Positions 21,720 through 33,430 of a DNA stretch of 64,000 bases are shown piece after piece. This DNA is from Chelydra serpentina. Lineage: Eukaryota > Chordata > Testudines > Chelydridae. The position numbers were made by a program, and so were the translations under genes. Below the pieces are notes generated by a model. That model ran no database searches, had not been told where the DNA came from, and was given only the letters and a program-made list of their open reading frames with translations. Where the stretch lies: NCBI GenBank assembly GCA_037349315.1, contig JBAIAC010000001.1:5374001-5438000 (forward strand), given 5' to 3'. Numbering within the stretch: the first letter of the stretch is position 1; every line of letters starts with the position of its first letter.

Positions 21720-22794
21720 TTTCATGGTCCTTCTGAATTGGTCCAGTCTTCAACTCGTCTCTGCTGCTTGAATTGGCAATCTCTCCTTCCTTTCCCCACC
21801 CCGTCCCTTAGTGCAAATTTGTAGTCGAATGTTTAGGAGGCAGTCCTTGTAGAGTAACATTTCCTTTCCCTGTTACAGAAATAAAAAAGCCATCAACCAT
21901 TGACTAAAGGCCCAAGAGAAATAGCTCAGTCCTGCAAGGCACCGGAAAGCATAAAGAGAGGCTAGAGGGTGCTGAGTAGGGTTACTCCACAGACTTTCCA
22001 TCTAGCCACACTGTGCTGTACCTGGACAGCTGTCTCTTGCTTCCATACAAAATTCTACCAAAATGGTGGGTGACCAAAATGAGTAGGTCAGTAGGCTGAT
22101 CTGGAACAGGGTTAGAAGTCTGGTACTTACATGTGATCCCATTTACATTATGTGGGCAACAGCCATGAAACTTTGTAATAAAGTAAGTACATGTCTCACT
22201 TTGTATTAATATCATTAGGAGTAGGCTCAGTGTTAGGATTCTGGCATCCTGACATGAACGGTACAAAACCCAGCATAGGGAATTGAGACAGCATGGGTCA
22301 AATACAAACATAGCCATGGTCTGAGATATATTGGTAAAGGAAGATACTGAAATTTTCTTTCAAGAAATTTACATATTTAGCATTCTGGATATTTATTATA
22401 TTTTAAAGGTCCAGCTGAATTTTCCTATACAAACAGGGCTGCAGTAGGAACCTGTGAACACCTAGTATATGCTGCAAGAGACATCTCATTGCAGAAAATG
22501 AAACAATGAGGATCAGCATTTTGAGAGAGAAAATTGCTTTCCTAGTATGCATGGGGAGCAGCAATCACACTAATCAGAGGACCTCACAGCACTGCCATCA
22601 GATCAGATCTTGGTACTCTTATACACCGTCATCCTTGGCTTTAATGGTGCTATTCACGTCAGTAAGGCTTGCAGGATCAGACGCGTAAACTGCAGCTGTG
22701 TGCAAATGCCAAGCAATATGGATGATCTTTATTCCAGCTTGTTGGATTGGAAATAGATAAATACTACATTTAGCATGCTTGGCAGTAGCTTACC
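21720..22794. other. No gene recognised
   Basis: No repeat boundary or coding signature. The 111-codon minus-strand frame at 21,982-22,317 has no recognised motif. Confidence 0.5.
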
Positions 22795-22880
22795 TTATTC
22801 TATTCCATTTGAATCTAGAGTCCCAACTGAGGTAAGAGCCCCATTGTGCTAAGTGCTATACAAACACATAACAAGAGAGA
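22795..22880 (-). repeat. MIR-like SINE fragment
   Basis: CATTGTGCTAAGTGCTATAC and ACAAACACATAACAAGAGAG are the reverse complement of the MIR-type tail seen at 20,325-20,455. Confidence 0.55.
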
Positions 22881-22884
22881 GTGT

Positions 22885-24288
22885 TTTTGAACCAGGACTT
22901 AGGAATTTCAATGGGAAAACTCATGTTTGCAATTCTCATATATATACATCTCTGCTAACCCTCCCCACACCCAATAATTGATTTTGGTGGTACAATATGC
23001 TAACCTAAAAGTGTTTACACCTTTAAGTTTCTTTAAAAAATAAAATAAATATTGTAATGGCAACTCAAGTGGTAGATAGCCTATTTTACTTTCCATAGTC
23101 ATATGTGAGGCTTCATAAAAATCTAAAACATTTCCCTTGATGTTCCGTATTTTATACATAGATGCCAATTATGTTAGAAAGGTAGACTTCACTAGGTTGA
23201 GCAGTCATCTGTTATATGAATGGTTCCATTGATTTCCATGCTACAGAGGGTTATGCTTTCATATATCATACTGAATAGGATTTGTTTTTATAGGCATTGG
23301 GGGTAAACTATTTGGTATAAGTGCTTGTGGGTACTAGCCCTGGGCTTGACCTTACTCACAGATTCCCCAGGCTTCAAATAATGAAGATTTTAAAAAGCAA
23401 GCTGTGCTATAAGAAAAAAAGGAATTCATTTTATAGGTATATAGTGATAGCCATTGTGCTCAACACAATTAAACAGAACTGAACAAAAGAGAGAGTTGAA
23501 CGTAATCTTTGATGATCAATGGGCTGCTCTCTAAAATATTGAATTCATGTAGGCGATCAATAAGGAAAAGCCTATAAAATGCTTGGATACATTCAATACG
23601 GTATGTAGAAATGTACAATAAACTCAGTCTATGGTAATAGTCTGGAGATTATTGAGTTCTCTGCTTTTATACTGTTTCAAAACCATGCTCTTTTAAGAAA
23701 AGATACCGCATTTCAAAAAGGCACAGATAAGTGTGTCAAAACTGAATGGAAAATATGAGCACCTCTATAAGACCATGAAAATAAGTGATTGCACACAAGA
23801 TACCGACTCTGACAACATTTTAAATTAATGGGCACACATGTCATGTAACTGCTCTTTAATAATATGGTACCTAATTTACTTAGAAAAAGCTTGTTTCACT
23901 CCCAGAGCTGTGGGCCCCAAGGGGATGCGATTCCAAATGGAGAGGTAGAGTAGGGGGCATGACAGCTCAAGCTGCTACAACTCTTGCGGCTTTAGGGGTT
24001 CAGAGGCAGCTGACACCCTTGCAAAAGAAGGCAACACTAGACAGGAGCTACACTGGGTCAGGTTTTCACCTGGGCAGCCTCTGCCATCCAGCCCAGATGG
24101 AATTAAAGCTTTTCTTCTTCAACTGCAATCCCAGAGAGGGAGTCAGAAGTATTTCTGCCACTCTCTTCTTGGGGGTGAATCCCACTGTGATGCATCTTCA
24201 CTGGAAAACCACTGCCTTTATGCAGATTTGATTCCTGTGTAAACTAGAGATTTACCTACTAAGGGACTGCAGGGTCAGGGAAGCTATT
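22885..24288. other. No gene recognised
   Basis: AT-rich unique DNA. A 90-codon plus-strand frame at 23,959-24,231 shows no domain I recognise. Confidence 0.5.
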
Positions 24289-25467
24289 CCCCATATTCTT
24301 CATATGAATATTGTTATGATATGAATATGGCATAATTAAGATGTGTTCCATACAAGATGGGTCATGTGAGGTATCATTGGAAAGGTTATGATTTACTAAA
24401 TATGATTATCCTATTTGTATGCATGTATCATTTCTGTATCTGAAGATATGAATATGGATTATGTATCAATCACAAAAGTGTTTGCACCTGGGGAACGCCC
24501 ACCAGACAAATGCAATCAGTCTGGGTGGTTAGTCAATGTGCCATTAGGGAGGACAATAGGACTTTGAATATGCTAATCTCCCATCTTCCTGAGAAGCTTC
24601 CTGGGTGCCACTTTGACACTGCAGGGTCATGTGATCATGTCACCTGGTACTGGACCCCATCTTTGCCTTCTAGTATTTTTCCACAAAGGGGTGGAGATCA
24701 AACTGGGAAACAAAGGATTCCCTCCATATGTAAATCCTATATAAGGCAGAAAAGTGAGTTAATCAGGGCTCTTTCTTCACTGAATCCCCTCCCAGGATGA
24801 CTGCTGAGAAGATCTAAGAAACAAGGACTGAGGAGCTGAGCCCAGGCCAGAAAAGGTGTCTGGCCTCTGACAGAAATGCCTAAAACAACATTTAGGGTGA
24901 GAAAAATACTATTTGTAACCAGTTTCTTTAATGTATTGAGCTTAGTTTGCGTGTTTGTTTTGTTTGCTCAGTAATCTGCTTTGATCTGTTTGCTAACCCT
25001 TATAATCACTTAAAATCTATCTTTTATAGTTAATAAACTTGTTTTGTCTATTCCAAAACCCAGTTTGTGCAGTTCATAACTGGGTGGGGGGAGGAGAAGC
25101 TCTGCATATCTTCCTTCACATTGAGGGAGAGGGCGATTTTCATGAGCTTACACTGTGTAGTGCAAGACAGTACAATGAGATTTCTGTGCAGTGCAAGACA
25201 ATACAATTTAGGGTGTAAACTCCAGAGGGGATGTGCACTTGAGTGATGGGCAACTCCTGAGCTAAGTCTTCCCACTCAGAGCTGATTTCAGTGTCTGTGT
25301 CTTTATGCAGCTAGCTCTGTGTGTGTGCGCGTGCGCGCGCTGGAGGAGGCTTAAGGGCCTGGCTCAGCAGGACAGGGTGAGGGAGCACAGGCTGGTGGAG
25401 CAGGTGGGCTCAGTGATACCCCAGTATACCAGGTGGCACCCCAGAGTGTGGGGGTAACAGGTCACAC
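24289..25467 (+). mobile_element. Probable LTR (about 1.2 kb) with TATA box and poly(A) signal
   Basis: The block has the order expected of U3-R-U5: a TATA box (TATATAA, 24,738-24,744), then AATAAA at 25,032-25,037, and an end at GGTCACA. Its AT-rich start (TGTTATGATATGAATATGGC, 24,312) is familiar from turtle LTRs. AAGCTATT occurs at 24,281-24,288 and 25,468-25,475 and would be an 8-bp TSD, but the ends it implies are not TG...CA. The true left end may instead be 24,312. No internal genes adjoin it, so a solo LTR is likeliest. Confidence 0.5.
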
Positions 25468-25475
25468 AAGCTATT

Positions 25476-25926
25476 ATAGTTCCCAGTTGCCCCTCTATTG
25501 CAGGGCATCGAAGAGAATGTACAAAAAGCAAAATGGTACAGAAAAGCCATAAAACCCAATGGAATGGTGGGAACAGGAATGTTAGGAGCATTCACAAACT
25601 CCTCTGTGCCAACTCTGTGGGGGCACAAGGGGATTAGGAGGCATACCAGAGCTTTGGGGAGGGAGAAATCACTTTATGTAGAATAGTCCCCTGCTTACGG
25701 CTGTATTACATTTGCACCCCTAACTCTGCACAGCTGATGAGGGAAAGGATGCTTTCTCCTTAGGCACCCACTCAGCATGCCCACTGCCCAAGTGTATAGT
25801 GGGCCAGTGGCAAGCCCTCCAAGGGAACCAGGGAAAGGGGGCAATGCTTACATGGAAGTGGCTGGCTGTCCTCCCTTCGTCTGCATGGAAGGAAAGGTTA
25901 ATCTGTGGGCAAAGCAGGGCAGGGCC
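25476..25926. other. No gene recognised
   Basis: No recognisable repeat or coding sequence. The frames on both strands are incidental. Confidence 0.45.
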
Positions 25927-27438
25927 TGTCATAAATATAAAGGGAAAGGTAACAACCTTTATGTATGAAGTAATATAAAAATCCCTCCTGGCCAGAGGTA
26001 CAGAATCACTTACCTGTAAGGGGTTAATCAGTTCAATTAACCTAGTTGGCACCTGACCAGAAGGACCAATGGGGAAAGAAGATATTTTCAAATCTGGGGG
26101 CGGAGGGGAAGAGAGATTTTGTTTGTGCTTTCTTTGTGTGTTCGTTCTTGGACAGAGAGAGAGACCAGGGCAGGAAAAAACATCTCCTAACAAGATTCTG
26201 AAATGACACATCTAAAGATACAGAAATTGTAAGTAATTGCAAGGACATGCGTTAGATTATCTTTTGTTTTAGCTTGTGAATTTTTCCTATGCTAAGAGGG
26301 AGTTTTATTCCTGTTTTTTGTAACTTTGAAGCTAAGCCTCGAGGAGAATCCTTTGTGTTTTAAATCTTTTTATTTTCCCTGTAAAGTTACCTTCCATCCT
26401 GATTTTATAGGTGTGATGCTTTTACTTTTTTTTTAAATAAAATTCTTCTTTTAAGAACCTGATTGATTTTCAGTGTCCTTGGAGCGGGGCTATGACTCAC
26501 CCCTGCGGTGCCTCCTGTCGGTCATCCTGGGAATTAGCTCTTTTGACCCGGAGCACCCTCTGCAGGCTCGTGGCTCATTGCCACTGGTCCCTGTGTCCCT
26601 CCCGGACCCAGTGCCCCTCGTCCTCGGGTGCTGCCTCCTGGCAGGGGAACCCCCAATCCCCTAATCCCGTTTTGCCTCAGTGGCTACTGCCAGTCATCAA
26701 CAAGCCCCCACTCACTGGGGCAGACTGCAGTATAAGAGTCAGTCATCATAGGCAAGGGGGGTAGGACCTACCTAGCCCCGGGCTGCCCCTTTGCATCCCC
26801 AGAACCTGTTTAGGCCCCGCACAAGGCCCTGCAGCCTGTGGGGTTTACAGGCAGGATCTCCCCAGCTCCTTTTGCCTTCCCCCAGCACTGCTCTATTCAG
26901 GTAGCTTGCTTAGTCCCCAGGCAGCCAGGTCCTTCCCTCTCTACAGTCAGAGAGAGACTGTCTGCTCCTGGCCCACTGCCCTCTTATAAGGGCCAGCTGG
27001 GCCCTGATTGGGGCATGGCCACAACTGAGGCTACTTCTCCATTCAGCCTTTCCCCAGCCACAGCCCTCCCCTGGGGCTGCTTTTAACCCCACTGGTCAGG
27101 AGCAGGGTGATCACCCCGCTACAGTCCTAAAGACCCAGGGGTTTGATCTGTGCTCACTTTGTAACCAACTGGTTAGTATATTATTTTCAAGCCTCCCCAG
27201 GAAAGGGGGTGAAGGGTCTTGGGGGGATATTTTGGGAGAGATAGGGCTCCAAGTGGCCCCTCCCTGAATGTTTGTTTAAAACACTTGGTGGTGGCAGCAA
27301 TAACGTCCAAGACAAGGAAAGGAATTTGTGCCTTGAGTAAGTTTTTAACCTAAGCTGGTGGAATATAAATTTAGGGGGTCTTTCATGCGGGTCCCCACAT
27401 CTGTACCCCAGAGTTCAGAATGGGAGGGCACCCTGACA
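25927..27438 (+). mobile_element. Solo LTR split by a second LTR
   Basis: It starts TGTCATAAATATAAAGGG and ends CACCCTGACA, so TG...CA with a 5-bp TGTCA/TGACA inverted repeat. The flanks GGGCC and GGGGC fit a decayed 5-bp TSD. AATAAA lies at 26,436-26,441, followed by a G/T-rich downstream region. Without the inserted block (26,480-27,123 plus one copy of GTCCT) the LTR is about 860 bp. I recognise this LTR as common in turtle genomes but cannot assign the superfamily securely. No gag, pol or second LTR follows. Confidence 0.75.
26480..27123 (-). mobile_element. LTR inserted in an LTR, antisense, 5-bp TSD
   Basis: Read on the minus strand it starts TGTAGCGGGGTGATCACC and ends CCCCGCTCCA, TG...CA with matching inverted termini. 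The exact TSD GTCCT lies at 26,475-26,479 and 27,124-27,128. A TATA-like CTTATAAG lies near 26,983-26,990. It is GC-rich against the host LTR. The frames of 80-90 codons here are composition artefacts. It is younger than the LTR it interrupts. Confidence 0.8.
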
Positions 27439-27944
27439 GGGGCTGAGGGACTCCAGGCACAGATTAAAGGAGGACAGTGAACCCAATAAGCATAGCTATA
27501 GGTATGACAAGGTGCAGGGCAGGTTACCGATGGGAATGGGAGATTTTTCCAGATTTAAAACCTACTAAAACTATCAATTCTAGATTTAAACTAGAACTTG
27601 AAACTTTTGAGGTCTGAGTTACATTCAGCTCTGGCAAAACATGCGTTCTGGCCTGCCACATACTTGAATTTTGTTGTAGAGGGAAATTTATTTCCCTGGT
27701 TGTGCTAGAGTCAGGGCTAAAATTACCTTTCTTTTTGCCTACCATCTGCTATTAGACACTTTATTGGAAGATTTCATCAGAGAGTGATAAGTTTAGCTTG
27801 AAAATTTTATCTTAAAAGGAATACAACCTAGGACAAATCTCTATTTATCCTCTTCTCCCCTCTGGAGTAGAGCTAGCTTTGTACTTACGTGGTTCTCACC
27901 ACCTGAACACTTTATAATCATGAATGGATTTTATCTTGACAACA
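27439..27944. other. No gene recognised
   Basis: Unique DNA between the LTR and the MIR-like SINE. Nothing identifiable. Confidence 0.45.
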
Positions 27945-28085
27945 CACCTGGTTGGTTACAGAAGAATTATCCCAATTTACAGAAAGGGAATTGAGGCACA
28001 GAGTTGATTAAGTGATTTGCTCAAGGTCACACAGGGAGTCTGGGCTGAGCTGGGAAATGAATGCTAGCAAAGTGCCCTATCCACT
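27945..28085 (-). repeat. MIR-like SINE
   Basis: The antisense MIR core is plain: TTTACAGAAAGGGAATTGAG, GCACAGAGTTGATTAAGTGA and CTCAAGGTCACACAGGGAGT. The tRNA-like end is recognisable as CTATCCACTAACCCATCACT. The following 28,100-28,470 is pyrimidine-rich without a gene. Confidence 0.8.
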
Positions 28086-28551
28086 AACCCATCACTCCTC
28101 CTTACTGCTATGTGAGCCAACTGCATCCCTTCTTTAGTTATTCTCCAGCCTCCCTCCTTGTCATGCCAGACCCTCTCTATCCCGATATTGATCCTCAGGG
28201 TCCTTTCATAATCTGTCCCCTACATTCACATGTCCTCTATTTTTTCCTTTAGCCTCCTGCTCTCTCATTCTCCTACTCCACAAGTCCATGCCCCACTCAT
28301 GACCCCCTTTGCACTATTTCTCATTCTGCCTTCCCCACATTCCCCTGCCTCCATCTCCTGCCCCAATCCCCATTTCCCCATCCATCCCCAGTGTTACTCT
28401 CAGACACTAAAGTCTCCCTCTCTACCCACTCATCACATTTCCCAGTCCCCATCTCTCTCTGTGCACTGAATGAGGCAAGGGTCCTGTGGAAAAAATAGCA
28501 TGTGACCATGTAATTAAAGACTATCATAATGTACTGAGCACAAAGGGGCTG

Positions 28552-28579
28552 AATTAAGGTTGCACAGGCAACCTTAATT
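28552..28579. other. Perfect 12-bp hairpin
   Basis: AATTAAGGTTGC, loop ACAG, GCAACCTTAATT, with no mismatch. It may belong to a dispersed turtle repeat covering about 28,320-28,600. No T-run follows and no transcription unit is evident, so it is not called a terminator. Confidence 0.6.
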
Positions 28580-28599
28580 TTGGCATTTTCTAAAGATCA

Positions 28600-30131
28600 A
28601 GTGCTTGATTTTGTAACCTTAATAATATTATTTTAACACAGTTTGTGTGGATTTTTAAGTGTATATATTAGACAGCTACTGAAAATAATTAATGTAGCTG
28701 AACTACATGGTGCAATGTAGTCTCCCCTCTGACCAAGCAGCTTCAATATTAACTGAATTGTAACAAAATATTTCAGGTCAGTTTAGTGAACAAATATTTG
28801 GTTTTAAGTTGAACAAAACCAACCAATACGTTTTGTTTCAATCTTTTGGCAAAATTGCAAGGAAACTGCATTTTTCAATGAAAAATAATTTAAACAGAAC
28901 ATTCATTGCTGCTTCTAATTTGGGGCTTTTTTGAACTTTCACCAGCTTCTTTATATGTAAATGGCTACAGCATAGCAAGTGACTAGTTACTCTGTAGTGA
29001 CGATGTAAGGAAATATGTGGGGAAAATAGTAACATTATTTTTATGCCCTGTAATTAAAGTGTTGTGTTAACTATTCCCTTTAGATCAGAAGTTTAAAAAG
29101 AGATAACACATAGTAATTTAGTGAAATACAATTGAGACTTTTTGTATGTGATCATATCTGTACAGGCCCAGTGACTGGAAAAAAAAAACCCCCAACAACT
29201 TGCTTTCTTAATGTGACTGTAGATAAAAATGAACGTTGCAAAAGAACTCATACTGTGCCCTAGAAAAACTGTCAGGTAGTCAAACATTGGGATGAATATG
29301 ATTCAGTGCTTATTAAAAGCTATGTGAATCTTGTTCTAATTTCCACAAGCCAGGTCAAATTTTGACACAAAACATCATAATTTGAAAACTCAATAATATA
29401 AGAAGGGAAAAAATAGAATTTTTTAAAAAGAGAGAAAAATAATGGGGGGAAAAAGAACAGCCTCATATAATGCCATTTGCAGGTCTATTCTGCTTCTCCA
29501 TGTTTCTAAAAAGATCCTGTGGGCAGCTTTCCCATTGAATTACATGTACAATTTACATTGTTATAGTATAAAGTCACATTGCATGTAATTCCCAGCCAAC
29601 CAGTTACTTAGGTAGTCTAGGTAAATGGGAGGAGTGGAATGTTGAGTATTTTTTAATAATCTGGCCCATAATATAAATTGTATGGAACTCAAGAAGAGAT
29701 TTGTATTCCTACCACAAATCAGCACATTTTTAGCTGGGGATAGATATTAATTCATATACCATCGTCTATGCCTAAAAGTGTATAAGAGCAATATACATTG
29801 AATGTTAATAGTCATTGAACTTTCTCCCACTGCTTGTGAATCAAATGCATATGCAAAAAGTAGAAGATACATACTTTTGTACTCAGGAGGAGCTTTTGAA
29901 TAGAAAGAATCTATGAAGCACCACCCTTTTGAAATTCAGACACTCATGCCTTGTTACAATGAGTATGTTGAGTTACAAAATGTAACTGGGTATGGTGTTT
30001 CATAGCAATTATGTGGCAAGCCTACATACACTGTAAAATATATTCATTTGGCTAAGAACTATATAAAAAGAAATGTGGTCACTAACACAAAGAGACACCT
30101 AACTTTCTTTGTTGACTATCTTAATTATATG
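28600..30131. other. No gene recognised
   Basis: AT-rich DNA (several poly-A/T runs). No repeat ends, domains or long frames. Confidence 0.5.
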
Positions 30132-30365
30132 AGAGACAGTATGGTCTAAAGAGCTAGGGAATATACTTGGAAGTCCTGGCTCTAGCCCCAGTTTTGCTGG
30201 CGATGTAGGATATGCTCTAATCTCTACATGTCAGTATCCCTGTCTGGAAAATTAGGATAATTCTGTACCTCACTGGGGTGCTGTGTGGTTTAATTCAATA
30301 ATGTCTGTAGGATACGTTAAGACAATTACATGGAAGGGACTACACAAGTGTCAAGTATTAATATT
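30132..30365 (+). repeat. MIR-like SINE, nearly full length
   Basis: It has the order of MIR: a tRNA-like head (AGTATGGTCTAAAGAGCTAG ... GTCCTGGCTCTAGCCCCAG), the core (CTCTACATGTCAGTATCCCTG, TGGAAAATTAGGATAATTC) and a tail ending TATTAATATT. It is diverged, hence old. Confidence 0.65.
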
Positions 30366-30913
30366 TCAACAGAAATTGGTTTTAGTCACATAGAATTAGT
30401 TTGAGGGATGGCTATTCTTTGAGCAAGGATACCTGTGTGTGAATAAGATGCATTCTTCACCAATAGAAGTCATTCTTTTTGCTCCATGATTGGATATCAC
30501 ATGACTATGGTGAACAGCAAATGATGCACCGCTAAGGGTATGTCTACACTACGAGAGTAGTTCGATTTTACTTAAACCGAATTTGTGAAACCGATATTAC
30601 AAAGTCGAACGTGTGTATCCACACTAAGGACAGTAACTCAACTTTGTGAGTCCACACTAATGGGGCAAGCGTCGACATTGCAAGCGGTGCACTGTGGGTA
30701 GTTATCCCACAGTTCCCGCAGTCCCCGCTGCCCATTGGAATTCTAGGTCAAGTCCCCAATGCCTGCCAGGGAAAAAAATGTGTCGAGGGTGGTTTTGGGT
30801 AACTGTAGTCATTTTTCCCTCCCTCCCGCCCTCCCTCCATGAAAGCGCCGGCGGGCAATCAGTTCACGCCCTTTTCTAGTGATTGACAGTGCAGATGCCA
30901 CAGCACCGCCAGC

Positions 30914-32182
30914 ATGGAGCCCGCTGCGGTCATCGCTGCAGTTATGGCCGTTGTCAGCACCTCACACCTTATCGTCCACCTTTTTCAGAGGCAGATGCTG
31001 AGAAATCAGGCGAGGAGGCTATGGAAGAGCGGTGAGGACATTGACTCTGAGATGGGCACACAGCTCTCACAAACCACAGGACCCCGCACCCTGGATATCA
31101 TGGTGGCAATGGGTCATGCTGATGCTGTGGAACGGCGATTCTGGGCCCAGGAAACAAGCACAGACTGGTGGGACCGCATAGATGAATCCCAGTGGCTGAG
31201 AAACTTTCGTATGCGTAAGGGCACTTTCCTTGAACTTTGTGAGTTGCTGTCCCCTGCCCTGAAGCGCCAGGACACCCGGATGCAAGCAGCCCTGACTGTC
31301 CAGAAGCGAGTGGCCATAGCCCTCTGGAAGCTTGCAACGCCTGACAGCTACCGGTCAGTCACGAATCAATTCTGAGTGGGCAAATCTACCGTGGGGGTTG
31401 CTGTAATGCAAGTTGCCAATGCAATCGTTGAGCTACTGCTCTCAAAGGTAGTGACCCTGGGAAACGTGCAGGTAATCATAGATGGCCTCACTGCGATGGG
31501 ATTCCCAAACTGCGGTGGGGCTATTGATGGAATTCACATCCCTATTCTGGGACCGGACCACCAGGGCAGCCAGTACATTAACTGAAAGGGCTACTTTTCC
31601 ATGGTGCCGCAAGCACTGGTGGACCATAAGGGACATTTTACCAACATCAACATCGGATGGCCGGGCAAGGTTGATGATGCTCGCGTTTTCAGGAACTCTG
31701 GTCTGTTTAGACGGCTGCAGGAAAGTATTTATTTCCCGGACCACAAAATAACTGTTGGGGATGTGGAGATGCCTATAGTGATCCTCAGGGACCCAACCTA
31801 CCCACTAATGCCCTGGCTCATGAAGCCGTACACAGGTGCCCTGGACAGTGAAAAGGAGCTCTTCAACTACCGTCTGAGCAAGTGCAGAATGGTGGTGGAG
31901 TGTGCTTTTGGACGTCTGAAGGGGAGATGAAGAAGCTTACTGACTCGCTCTAATCTCAGCCAAACCAATACCCCCATTGTTATTGCAGCTTGCTGTGTGC
32001 TCCACAATCTCTGTGAGAGCAAGGGGGAGACGATTATGGTGGGGTGGGAGGTTGAGGCAAATCGCCTGGCTGCTGATTACGTGCAGCCAGACACCTGGGT
32101 GATTAGAAGAGCCTAGAGGGACATGCTGCGCATCCAGGAAGCTTTGAAAGCTAGCTTCCAGAGTGAGCAGGGTAACCTGTGA
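30914..32182 (+). pseudogene. Harbinger DDE transposase, four stops, no frameshift
   Basis: The frame from ATG 30,914 to TGA 32,180-32,182 is 423 codons long and keeps register throughout, but has in-frame stops at 31,373, 31,583, 31,928 and 32,114. The homologous copy at 54,890-56,171 has Gly, Cys, Trp and Gln there, so each is a point change (TGA, TGA, TGA, TAG). The product is a DDE_Tnp_4-type nuclease related to HARBI1 that cuts and joins transposon ends in the nucleus. Landmarks are an N-terminal helical part, AIDGIHIPILGPDH (first Asp), RDPTYPLMPWLMKPY (second Asp) and MVVECAFGRLKGR (Glu). All three catalytic acids survive, though the Gly before the second Asp is Arg here. Poly(A) signals follow at 32,297. 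Confidence 0.92.
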
Positions 32183-32296
32183 CTATTACATTTGTTTAAG
32201 TAGAAGCTGAACCTGCCTCCGTTTCTTTACCCAGTTAATGTTGCCTATCCTCTCCAATTACCAAACCCCTTCCCCCCCTTCCCACACACCTTCAAA

Positions 32297-32307
32297 AATA
32301 AAATAAA
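32297..32307 (+). terminator. Overlapping poly(A) signals of the transposase gene
   Basis: Two overlapping AATAAA hexamers lie about 115 bases past the transposase stop. Minus-strand AATAAA hexamers (plus TTTATT) lie at 32,336-32,341 and 32,868-32,873 for the convergent gene. Confidence 0.6.
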
Positions 32308-32533
32308 TGAAACATTGTTCATTAAAAATATCTTCTTTATTAAGGATTTCTCGGTAAAGGGTTGACACTGGGATGCATACTGCGGTTGAGGGGCGGGTGG
32401 AGTGACGGAAATGACGCTTCCAAACTCTGAGAATGACAGGCTCCTGCTCCTAGAGCAGTCCGAAGTGGTGGGCTGCTTGTTTCAACGGAGCCTGCCACCC
32501 CTCCTTTTTGGGACTCTGTGTGTGGTGGGGCTA

Positions 32534-32648
32534 TGTGACTTTGTGGTGGGGGAGGGTGGTTACAGATCCCCTGCTGCGTGGCTCTGTCATCCAAGCTACG
32601 GACTGCTGCATAAGATCTGTAACCGCCCTCCCCCACCACAAACTCACA
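32534..32648. repeat. 35-bp inverted repeat between convergent genes
   Basis: Arms 32,534-32,568 and 32,614-32,648 are reverse complements with two mismatches (core GTGGTGGGGGAGGG). The 45-base spacer contains CCAAGCTACGGACTGC. The right arm seems to be an inverted extra copy of the left, beside the tandem duplication. Confidence 0.8.
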
Positions 32649-32949
32649 GAGCCCCCCCACACAGAACATGAAAACCACCTCCCAGACTGACCAGGGTGCC
32701 TAGTGGCTGCAATGTGAGTGTGACCTTCTGGTGGACCTGCACCCCTGTCTGTACCCTGGTAAAGGCGTTTATCGTCTCCAATTACCAACCCTCTTCCCCC
32801 CCCCCCCTTCAAACACACCGTCCTTTACAAGAAAATCAAGGAAACAATACTTGACAGAAAAGTAATTTTTATTAAGGACGTCACAATTAGGGGATGAAAC
32901 TGGGATGGTGGCTAGAGTGGGGTGCGGTTGGAGGGAAGGAAAGGACCCA

Positions 32950-33430
32950 TCAAATCTTGGGGAATGAGAGCCTTCTGCTACTTGAGCAGTCCGCAGGGGT
33001 GGAGTGACTGTTTCCACGGCCCCTGCCGCCCCTCCTTCTAGGGACTTTGGGTGAGGGGGGGATGGGACTTTGTGGCGGGGGAGGGCGGTTAGAGATGGAA
33101 TGAAGCGGTGCTCTGTCCTCCTGCCTCCGGTCCTGCAGAACATCTACAAGGCACCGGAGCGTGTCCGTTTGCTCCCGCATTAGTCCAAGCAGCGTCTGAG
33201 TAGCCTGCTGTTCTTCCTGCCACCACCTGTCCTCATGAGCTTCAGTCCTCTCCTCCCGTTCGCTGGATGCTCGCCGGTACTGAGAGATGTCCTCTTTCCG
33301 CTGTGTCACCTCAGTTTGGGAACAGACCATAAGTTCAGAGAACATGTCTTCCCATGTTCTTTTTTTGCGCAGCCTGATCTGCGCCAGCGTCGGAAGGGGG
33401 ATGCAGGGGTAGCCCGGGAGACACTCGCAG
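32950..33430 (-). CDS. Myb/SANT-like Harbinger protein, exon 2
   Basis: The minus-strand frame ends at a stop at 32,950. It reads IRLRKKRTWEDMFSELM, then a charged coiled-coil-like stretch (REERTEAHEDRWW, LLGLMREQTDTLRCLVDVL), then a Pro/Arg-rich tail (NRPPPPQSPIPPSPKV). This is the C-terminal half of MSANTD-like proteins encoded by turtle Harbinger elements. A good acceptor (pyrimidine tract then CAG) lies just upstream on the minus strand, giving exon start 33,430. The donor of exon 1 (35,089) leaves one base and this exon starts with one base before its frame, so the junction is one base out of register. Either a 1-nt indel broke this copy or another splice site is used. The role, by analogy, is the DNA-binding partner of the transposase. 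Confidence 0.7.

Larger units (their letters stand above)
32225..33125. repeat. Tandem duplication of the convergent 3' region
   Basis: About 32,225-32,575 and 32,760-33,100 are diverged copies. Both start with TCTCCAATTACCAA and a C-rich run, then TTTATTAAGGA, then GAGCAGTCCG, then GCCGCCCCTCC/GCCACCCCTCC and GGGACT(C/T)TG, and end with the GGGGGAGGG(C/T)GGTTA(C/G)AGAT block. The duplicated unit contains the poly(A) region and C-terminal coding end of the minus-strand gene. The outer copy is therefore a non-functional duplicate of the gene's 3' end. Confidence 0.7.
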
